Assembly (NCBI GenBank): GCA_011375465.1
Contig: DRZV01000092.1
Location: forward strand, 1 to 31,757
Reading direction: 5' to 3'
Length of the DNA stretch: 31,757 nt
From: Neomoorella mulderi
Lineage (GTDB): Bacteria; Bacillota; DSM-521; Neomoorellales; Neomoorellaceae
Below are positions 25,899-31,757 of this stretch, piece by piece (positions within the stretch are counted from its first letter, which is position 1; every line of letters begins with the position of its first letter). The notes beneath the pieces are model-generated. The model saw only the letters and a program-made list of their open reading frames with translations, did not search any database and had not been told where the DNA came from. Made by a program: the position numbers and the translations under genes.

Positions 25899-25908
25899 CG
25901 TGCCCGCA

Positions 25909-26702
25909 CTATTGAGGAGGTTCTCCAGGCAGGAAGGGGGGAGGCTCTTCCCCAAACCATTTCTTGTAGATGGCGGCGTATTGGCCGTTCTCTTTCAAGG
26001 TGAGAAGCCCTTGGTTGATCTTTTCCAAAACCTCGGGTTTATTTTTGGGCACTGCTATCCCGTAATATTCCGCCTGTTTGATGTTACCTAACAGTCTTTA
26101 TATCCTGTTCCCCTGCCGGATATAGTAGAGGGTCACCGGCAGGTCGTTGATGACCGCATCGACCCCGCCATTCCTCAGTTCTAAGAATAATTCGGGAACC
26201 TTGTCCAGTTTGGTTATTTTGGCATTGGGTATCTTTTTGGCTTCCTTGGCGCTGGTGGTACCTATCTGCACGCCTATCCTTTTCCCCGGCAGGTCCTCGA
26301 AACCCTTTATGGTGTCGTTATCAGCCCTCACCGCCACTATCAGGCCAGATTGGTAGTAGGGCATAGAAAAGTTGACAGCCTTCTTCCTCTCTTCGTCAAT
26401 GCTTATCCCCGAGATGGCCAGGTCCACATTGTCCGTCTGCAGGGCAGCCAGTATACCGTCAAAACTCATCTCTTTGATTTCCACTTCGAATCCTTGGGTC
26501 TCTGCCAGGGCCCTTATGAGGTCCACGTCAAACCCTGTAAACTCCCCCGTCTTCATATCTCTGAATTCAAAGGGGGCAAAGGAAGCATCCATGGCTACGG
26601 TGTATTTGGGTTTTGGGAAAGAGGGTTTCCCCTGCATCCTGGAGAGGCCAGAAGACAGGCCCCCAAAAGGAATACCGCCAGAGATTTAAAGAAAGATTTC
26701 AA
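25909..26702 (-). CDS. Polar amino acid ABC transporter substrate-binding lipoprotein (frameshift and in-frame TAA)
   Basis: Periplasmic-binding-type protein of SBP family 3. A signal peptide (LKSFFKSLAVFLLGACLLAS) ends in a PGC lipidation site. The mature chain holds KYTVAMDASFAPFEFRDM, GFDVDLIRALAE, LQTDNVDLAISGISI, RKKAVNFSMPYYQSGL, GVQIGTTS and AVINDLPVTLYYI. The ligand Arg is in the RKKAVNFS segment. One G is missing in the G4 run (plus 26629-26632); five give CRGKPSFPKPKYTVAMD. A TAA at 26100-26098 interrupts the last quarter, yet 62 further codons in the same frame read as family sequence (AEYYGIAVPKNKPEVLEKI…YKKWFGEEPPPF). The TTG start at 26702 has a modest ribosome site. The ligand is probably Gln, Arg or a similar amino acid. 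Confidence 0.87.
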
Positions 26703-26784
26703 AACCCTCGCCTTCTGCCATATAAAGTCTCATTTTTATTCAGCATCACTTATAAAAATCCTCCTCAAAGCAAAATATGGAAGC

Positions 26785-26813
26785 TTGACAGGGGTATGGC
26801 CTTAAGGGAAAAT
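26785..26813 (+). promoter_or_regulatory. Possible sigma-70 promoter of the nfo operon
   Basis: Perfect TTGACA at 26785-26790, a 17-base spacer, then GAAAAT (4 of 6 matches to the -10 box) at 26808-26813, 30 bases before the gene start. The -35 box and spacing are good; the -10 box is weak. Confidence 0.4.
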
Positions 26814-26843
26814 GACTCTAAAAGATAGCGAGGAGGAATTGGA

Positions 26844-27695
26844 GTGGAAAAACGGCGCGTAGGGGCCCATCTCTCCATAGCCCAGGGCCTGCCTAAAGCC
26901 GTGGAGATGGCTTTAAAATTGGGGGCCAACACCTTTCAGTATTTTACCCGGAATCCCCGGGGCGGGGCTGCCCGTTCAATAGAGGAAGAGGAAATAAAGG
27001 AATGGAAGAGAGCCAGGCAAGAGGCGGATATTTACCCTGTGGTGGGGCATTTTCCCTATGCGGTAAACCTGGGAGCGGCCCCGGGATCCAAGGCTGAGTT
27101 TGCCCGGATGGTGTTGAGGGAAGATACCCTGAGGGTGGCTGCCATAGGAGGGGAGTACCTGGTGGTCCATCCGGGCCACCACGACGGGGAGGTGGAGAGG
27201 GCCATAGAGAGGATTGTGGCTGCCATAAAGGAGGCCTATCTGACGTTACAAGGGCCGGTGCCTATGCTCCTGTTGGAGACCTTGGCAGGACAGGGCAGGG
27301 AGGTAGGTTCCCTGGAAGAGATCCGAAACATACTGGACGGTCTGGGCTGGCCCCCCAGGGTGGGTGTGTGCCTGGACTCGGCCCATCTTTTTGAAGCCGG
27401 TTGGGATCTGCGAACCCGAGAGGGCTGTGACCGGCTGGTGGAAAGGCTGGGAAAGCTGATCGGCCTCGACAGGATAAAGATAATGCATTTAAACGATTCC
27501 AAGACCCCTTTAGGCAGCAGGAAAGATCGCCATGCCAATATCGGTAAGGGGGAGTTGGGGCTGGAAGGTATTAAAACTATAGTTAATCACCCCTTCTTGG
27601 GCAAACTCCCTTTGATCCTGGAGACCCCGGTAAAAGAATGCGAGGAATACGGGCCAGAGATACACCTGGTCCGTTCCCTGATGGAGGTGGGATAG
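26844..27695 (+). CDS. nfo: Deoxyribonuclease IV (apurinic/apyrimidinic endonuclease, Nfo)
   Basis: AP endonuclease IV, which cuts 5' to abasic sites using three zinc ions. All nine ligand positions of the family can be placed: His in PVVGHFPYAVNL, His in YLVVHPGHHDG, Glu in LLLETLAGQG, Asp and His in VCLDSAHLFEAG, His in IKIMHLNDSK, Asp and His in GSRKDRHANIGKGELG, and Glu in LILETPV. 283 aa. GTG at 26844 follows AGGAGGAATTGGA. It is intact and one base from the nitroreductase start, so it is cotranscribed. Confidence 0.96.
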   Translation: MEKRRVGAHLSIAQGLPKAVEMALKLGANTFQYFTRNPRGGAARSIEEEEIKEWKRARQEADIYPVVGHFPYAVNLGAAPGSKAEFARMVLREDTLRVAAIGGEYLVVHPGHHDGEVERAIERIVAAIKEAYLTLQGPVPMLLLETLAGQGREVGSLEEIRNILDGLGWPPRVGVCLDSAHLFEAGWDLRTREGCDRLVERLGKLIGLDRIKIMHLNDSKTPLGSRKDRHANIGKGELGLEGIKTIVNHPFLGKLPLILETPVKECEEYGPEIHLVRSLMEVG

Positions 27696-27696
27696 G

Positions 27697-28218
27697 ATGA
27701 AAGATGTGCTTCGGGCCATAAGGGAGCGCAGGAGTATACGCCGTTTTTTGCCCAAGCCTGTGCCCGAAGACCTGGTGGTCAGCCTGGTGGAACTGGCCTG
27801 CTGGGCCCCCTCAGCGGGGAACCTTCAGCCCTGGTACTTTTTTGCCGTCTTCAATCGCCAGGTCAAGGATGCCCTGGGAGAAGCGTCGGCCGACTATGAT
27901 CTCATAGCCCAGGCACCGGTGGTAATTGTGGTATGTGCGGATCAGGAGAGATCGGCGGTGGTTTACGAGGAGAGGGGATATCACCTCTATTGCCTGCAGG
28001 ATACCGCCGCTGCCATCACCCTCTTGCTTTTGGCCGCTTCTGCTTATGGTCTGGGGGGATGCTGGGTAGGGGCCTTTGATGAGGGGATGGTCCGCAGGAT
28101 TCTGTCCCTGCCCTTCAATTTGCGCCCGGTGGCCATGGTGCCTCTGGGCTACCCGGCGGAAAGGCCTTCTCCTCCTCCCCGCCGCCCTCTGCCGGAAGTC
28201 CTCCGTATAATAAAATAG
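27697..28218 (+). CDS. Nitroreductase family flavoprotein
   Basis: FMN-dependent oxidoreductase of the nitroreductase fold. It has the FMN-phosphate motif IRERRSIRRFLPKPV, LACWAPSAGNLQPWYFFAV, APVVIVVCAD, and AAAITLLLLAASAYGLGGCWVGAFDE. At 173 aa it is a compact member of the family. The substrate cannot be read. ATG at 27697 begins one base after the nfo stop. No frame problem. Confidence 0.92.
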   Translation: MKDVLRAIRERRSIRRFLPKPVPEDLVVSLVELACWAPSAGNLQPWYFFAVFNRQVKDALGEASADYDLIAQAPVVIVVCADQERSAVVYEERGYHLYCLQDTAAAITLLLLAASAYGLGGCWVGAFDEGMVRRILSLPFNLRPVAMVPLGYPAERPSPPPRRPLPEVLRIIK

Positions 28219-28299
28219 CTTGTGGAGCTTAAAATCCGGGAGATCCCGACGAACATCGTATAAGGAGAGGGTGGGCAAATATGGGCTAGAGGTGAGACC

Positions 28300-29422
28300 A
28301 TGCCTTTTTTTCAGTAAAACTCAGGATTACCTTCACCTGCTCCGCAAGATAGATCAAGCCATAGCCAGAAACCTGGACCTCCAGGCCACCCTGGAATTCG
28401 TGTTAAACCAGATAACCATGCTTATGGGCATAGACGCCGTGGCCCTTTTTCTCTGGGATCCCCGGACGAACTCCTTGAATTTTAAAATGGGAAAAGGGTT
28501 TCATTTCCCACAGGATATCTAAAAAGGATATGGAGGTTAGGGAGAGGCCTGGCGGGAAAGGTGGTGCTGGAGAGAAAAACCATGGTGGTGCGCCGCTGCG
28601 GAGATATACGGGGAGAAGGGTTTTGGGAAAATTTATTGAAAGAAGAGGGTTTTGTATCCTATCTGGGTTTTCCTTTAATTTCTAAAGATAAAGTTTTGGG
28701 AGTTCTGGAGCTGTATTGCCGGAAACTGTTTCGCCCCGATAAGGAATGGATGCATTTCATGGAAGCCATCTCACAGCAGCTGGCCATAGCCATAGAAAAT
28801 GCCATTCTCACGGAACAGCTCCACCATTCCCGAGAAAAGCTTATATCAGCCTATGACGCCACCATAGAGGGATGGGCCAAGGCCCTGGAACTCAGGGATA
28901 GGGAAACGGAGGGACACAGCCAGAGGGCTACGGAGATGACCCTTCGGCTGGCCCGGCAGCTGAATGTGCCGGAGGAGGAACTTGTTCACATTCGGAGGGG
29001 TGCCCTTCTGCACGATATAGGTAAGATGGCCATCCCCCACAGCATACTTTTGAAATCCGGACCTTTAACCCCTGAGGAGTGGGAAATAATGAAGCCGCAC
29101 CCTGTATACGCTTACGAAATGCTCTCCCCCATCCCCTTACTTAAGACCCGCCCTGGACATCCCTCTATATCACCATGAGAAATGGGACGGAACAGGCTAC
29201 CCGGAGGGGTTAAAGGGAGAGAACATTCCTCTGGCCGCCCGTATTTTCGCCGTGGTGGACGTGTGGGATGCCCTCGGCTCCCCCCGTCCCTATCGGCCTC
29301 CCTGGCCTTTCCCCAAAGTGCTGTCCTACATCCGGGAACAGCGGGGTAAGCATTTCGATCCCTATATAGCTGACGTCTTTTTAAAAATTTTAACTACCCC
29401 TTTAAAAGAAAAACCTCGCTGA
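28300..29422 (+). CDS. GAF-HD-GYP cyclic-di-GMP phosphodiesterase-type protein (three frameshifts)
   Basis: A GAF domain (AIARNLDLQATLEFVLNQIT through YLGFPLISKDKVLGVLELYC) precedes an HD-GYP domain. The latter keeps ALLHDIGKMAIPHSILLKSG (His-Asp at 29011-29016), the second-half HHEKWDGTGYPEGLKG and AARIFAVVDVWDAL, so c-di-GMP hydrolysis is plausible. ATG at 28300 follows GAGGTGAG. Its frame works only if the T7 run (28305-28311) is T6, giving MPFFSKTQDYLHLLRKID. A second break, at TTT about 28500-28502, needs one T more (GFSFPTGYLKRIW); a third, at CCC about 29146-29148, needs one base fewer (LLKTALDIPLYHHEKW). The repaired protein is 373 aa. The TGA lies in a terminator loop. Confidence 0.85.
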
Positions 29423-29435
29423 ACAGCGGGGTTTT
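29412..29435. terminator. Bidirectional terminator spanning the end of the HD-GYP gene
   Basis: A 9-bp stem AACCTCGCT/AGCGGGGTT (one T-G pair) around loop GAAC. On the plus strand TTTT closes it; on the minus strand the tract is longer (TTTTTCTTTT), ending the small spore-type gene. The HD-GYP stop codon is inside the hairpin. Confidence 0.8.
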
Positions 29436-29439
29436 AACG

Positions 29440-29577
29440 TTAATTGTCGCCGAAGAACAGGAGGATCAAGATCAAAAAGAGGATAAAGGCGTAGCTCCCC
29501 CCGCGAAAGGGAAAGCCCATAGCGCCTTCCTGCACGTTTTTTTTAGGCCCGAAGAGCCCGCTGCTTTCTTCTGGCAT
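29440..29577 (-). CDS. Small hydrophobic YjcZ/sporulation-type protein, 45 aa
   Basis: A 45-residue ORF starting ATG at 29577 behind GGGAGGTAGGAATAA. The head (MPEESSGLFGPKKNVQE) is hydrophilic. A Gly/Phe segment (FPFRGGSYA) leads into one helix (FILFLILILLFFG) ending DN. The order Gly-rich, 'SYAFILFLILILL', short tail is that of YjcZ-family sporulation mini-proteins, which in Bacillus are made in the mother cell or placed in spore coats. The length, ribosome site and strong terminator beyond the stop support it; the family call rests on a short low-complexity match. Confidence 0.6.
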   Translation of the reverse strand: MPEESSGLFGPKKNVQEGAMGFPFRGGSYAFILFLILILLFFGDN

Positions 29578-29720
29578 TTATTCCTACCTCCCCCATTTAA
29601 TCCATCTTTTACTGTAGATTATTCCCCGCGCCCTCAAGATGTTCCTCAGGGGATCCGATAAAAGATTAAAAACCAGGCCTGGTGCCAGAAAGACGGGAAA
29701 ATTGAGGGGGCTAAACAATT
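29578..29720. other. Divergent intergenic region with no gene
   Basis: This holds only the upstream regions of the small minus-strand gene and the chemotaxis receptor. I see a 12-bp palindrome ACCAGGCCTGGT near 29673-29684 and the receptor's ribosome site GAGGGGG near 29704-29710. No clear promoter boxes. Confidence 0.5.
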
Positions 29721-31756
29721 ATGGACCGTATAAGAGAGAGCCTGCTTTTGAAGATGACCCTTATCTTCGGGGGGATAGTTTTAGGAGCCTGCTTGCTGCT
29801 GGGCTTTTTTAGCAACTGGCAGGCGGAAAAATCCTTGGAGGAAGAGGCCAAAGAGGGCATGTTGAAGGTGGCCCGTCAGGCCGCCTCCACGGTGGACGCC
29901 ATAGTACAGGGCCGCATAGCCTATGTGGAGAACACCGCCAATCGGGCTGTGCTCAGGGGTAAACTGGGGGATAGGGAGACCACCCTGGAAGAAAAAAAAT
30001 GCAATCCCTGAGGGACTTGCAGAAAAAGGTGGCGGACCTGGGATATAAGCAGTTCGGCCTGGCGGACAAGAGCGGTAACGCCATTTTCACCGACGGCCAG
30101 CGCATTGACATATCCGACAGGGACTATTTCCAAGCCGCTCTAAAGGGCAAGACCTATATATCCAGTACCCATGTGAGCCGCCTGGATAATTCCCTGATCT
30201 TTGTCTATGCCACCCCTGTTTACCATTATGCCACTGAAGAGGTGAACGGGGCTTTGGTGGTTCTGGTGGACGTATCCAAATTCAACGACCAAATCCGGGC
30301 CATAACCTACGGCCGTACGGGATACGCCTTTGCCGTGGATAAAACGGGCAAGACCATAGCCCACAGGGATTTCGAGAGGGTTAAAAACCAGGAAAATATT
30401 TTAGAAAAGGCCAAAGGGGACCCGTCGTTGAAGGATCTGGTGACGGTTATAAACAAGATGTCCCAGGGGGAGGAGGGGCTGGCCAGGTATACCTTTCAGG
30501 GTGAGGATAAAATGGTGGCCTATGCCCCGGTAAAGACCACCGGGTGGTCCATAGCCATTACCGCCCCCACCCAGGAAGTGATGGCCCGCACTTCCAGTTT
30601 AAAAATCACCCTGATAACCATTTCCCTGGTCATTATACTGGCAGCTGTGGGGATAACCTTCTTCGTGGCCCGCAATATAAGCCAACCTTTGGTGGATATC
30701 ACCGGCATTCTGGGGGTGGTGGCCCAGGGAGATTTCACCCAGGAAGTTCCGGAAAAATATCTTAACAGCAGAGATGAGACGGGCAAGCTGGCCCAGGCAG
30801 TCAAGGCGATCCAAGAAAAACTGCGGCCGCTTCTCAATGGCCTCAAGATGGACGCCCAGACCTTGGCAGGTAGTTCGGAAAATTTGAGCGCCATATCCCA
30901 GGAAATAGCTTCATCTTCAGGAGAGGTGGCCAAGGCCATACAGCAGGTGGCCTCCGGCGCCACCGAACAGGCGGGACACCTGGAGGAGATCTTAACCCTC
31001 ATGGAGAATATATCCCAGGCCCTGGAGAAGGTGGCCCAGCAGGTGGATCGGGTAAAAACTGCCAGCGAACATAGCTCCAAAATGGCCGAGGCGGGCAAAG
31101 GGCAGCTGGACGGCCTCATATCCTCTATAAGGGAGTCCAGCCAGGCCTTTAAAGCGGTGGCGGAAAGGCTCAACCTGCTGAAGGGATCGGTGGCCCAGGC
31201 AGCGGAGATACTGGAGGTTATAAACGGCATAGCTGAACAGACCAATCTTTTAGCCCTCAATGCTGCCATAGAAGCTGCCAGGGCCGGAGAAGCGGGCAGG
31301 GGTTTTGCCGTGGTGGCGGAAGAGGTCAGAAAGCTGGCGGAGGAGTCCCGGTCCTCGGCGGATAAGATCCGCAGCCTGCTGAGCAACATAACCAGGGAAA
31401 CGGAACAGGTGGTCTCCACCTCTGAGGAGACCAACAAGCAGGTATCGCTCCAGCTGGAGAAGGTGGACGAGACCTTTAAGGCTTTCCGGGATATAATAGA
31501 AGCGGTGAAAAACATGAGGCCGGCTATAGAGGGTACGTACAAAGAGCTGGGAAATACGGTAAAGGCTAAAGATGTGGTGCTGGATAAGGTGCAGAGCATA
31601 AGCGCTGTTTCCGAAGAGACCTCGGCCTCAGCGGAGGAGATTTCCGCTTCGGCGGAAGAGCTGTCCGCCTCTACCCAGGAGATAGCGGCCAATTCCCAAC
31701 AGCTACTAACCTTGGCCAAAAGGCTGGATAACCGTCTGAACCGTTTCAAAGTTTAG
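29721..31756 (+). CDS. Methyl-accepting chemotaxis protein with dCache sensor (frameshifted)
   Basis: Transmembrane chemoreceptor. TM1 (MTLIFGGIVLGACLLLGFF), an extracytoplasmic dCache-type domain (LADKSGNAIFTDGQRIDISDRDYFQ, STHVSRLDNSLIFVYATPVY, GYAFAVDKTGKTIAHRD), TM2 (ITLITISLVIILAAVGITFFV), HAMP, and a coiled-coil signalling domain with the hairpin tip INGIAEQTNLLALNAAIEAARAGEAGRGFAVVAEEVRKLAEES. The A8 run at 29992-29999 lacks one A; nine give LEEKKMQSLRDLQKK and a 678-residue receptor. Without repair, translation stops before the sensor domain. ATG at 29721 follows GAGGGGG by ten bases. The gene ends one base before the window edge. The ligand is unknown. Confidence 0.92.
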
Positions 31757-31757
31757 A

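Noticed and set aside
13327..26637. Amber (pyrrolysine or other) recoding based on two in-frame TAGs
   Set aside because: Equivalent breaks by TGA and TAA occur in neighbouring genes, TAG also ends normal genes (e.g. surE, nfo, MCP), and no pyl genes are in the window.
28222..28271. Earlier TTG/GTG starts for the GAF-HD-GYP gene (28220, 28271, 28292)
   Set aside because: None has a well-spaced ribosome site. ATG at 28300 has GAGGTGAG at good spacing and joins the frame after one T is removed from the T7 run.
29985..30005. Programmed ribosomal frameshifting on the A8 run of the MCP gene
   Set aside because: Many unrelated genes here break at runs of different bases and in both directions, with no stimulatory hairpin or internal ribosome site. 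One cause, base miscalls, fits all of them.
30520..31749. Long minus-strand open frame of about 400 codons opposite the MCP gene
   Set aside because: It is a mirror of the coiled-coil coding region (Ser/Ala-rich low complexity), has no ribosome site, and the plus strand encodes a clear receptor.
1..31757. CRISPR arrays, insertion sequences, prophage or integrated elements
   Set aside because: No spaced direct repeats, transposase or integrase motifs, and no repeats flanking either tRNA were seen.

Overview
The window looks like chromosomal DNA of an anaerobic, endospore-forming, probably thermophilic Firmicute (Clostridia or Moorellia type). Support comes from a 23-residue SpoVM, a SpoVB flippase, a YjcZ-like mini-protein and YpmA, from the CoA-dehydratase-activase cluster, from GGAGG-type ribosome sites with many TTG/GTG starts, and from heavy use of AGG (Arg) and ATA (Ile) codons. 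The exact taxon is not determinable from sequence alone. I see no phage, transposon or CRISPR array; the gene content is ordinary chromosome.

Layout. 1-3342: end of a dinG exonuclease/helicase, tiny spoVM with a terminator, an anchored hypothetical protein, and a convergent TIGR04086 membrane protein. 3424-8431: a plus-strand run with two paralogous DUF2229 / 2-hydroxyacyl-CoA-dehydratase-like proteins, their BcrA/HgdC-type ATPase activase, an AttH/CrtC-fold protein, ypmA and surE. 8381-9914 (minus): spoVB. 10040-12082: an EF-G-like fusA2, then a bidirectional terminator facing tRNA-Trp. 12276-14713: ddl, a histidine kinase, and a convergent AcuB-like CBS-CBS-ACT protein. 14793-20398: a HAD hydrolase, a GT4 glycosyltransferase, gltX and a P-type cation ATPase. 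A bidirectional terminator and tRNA-Gln (minus) follow. 20707-23651: a FIST sensor coupled to a GAF-PAS-GGDEF-(degenerate)HD-GYP protein. 23630-26702 (minus): a polar amino acid ABC transporter (binding protein, permease, ATPase) plus DUF72. 26844-31756: endonuclease IV, a nitroreductase, a GAF-HD-GYP protein, a small minus-strand spore-type protein, and a methyl-accepting chemotaxis protein that ends at the window edge.

The main feature of the window is that 12 genes are interrupted: about 16 single-step frameshifts plus four in-frame stops (TAG, TAG, TGA, TAA). Most frameshifts lie in or beside short homopolymers, and each can be repaired by one base (or one 5-bp repeat unit) to give a protein of normal family length with intact motifs. 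Undercalled runs outnumber overcalled ones. This is the pattern of indel-prone sequencing or a poorly polished assembly, more than of gene decay; genuine mutation cannot be excluded without reads. I annotate these loci as whole genes and give each break point.

The best candidate for unexplored biology is the activase cluster (3424-6483, perhaps with 6511-7449). Two paralogous subunits, each with a three-cysteine pattern, stand beside an ATP-dependent electron-injecting activase with no recognisable dehydratase substrate enzyme nearby. It resembles an ATP-driven low-potential reductase of unknown substrate. Second are the signalling genes (FIST/GGDEF, GAF-HD-GYP, MCP), which suggest c-di-GMP metabolism with a catalytically doubtful HD-GYP domain in one protein.
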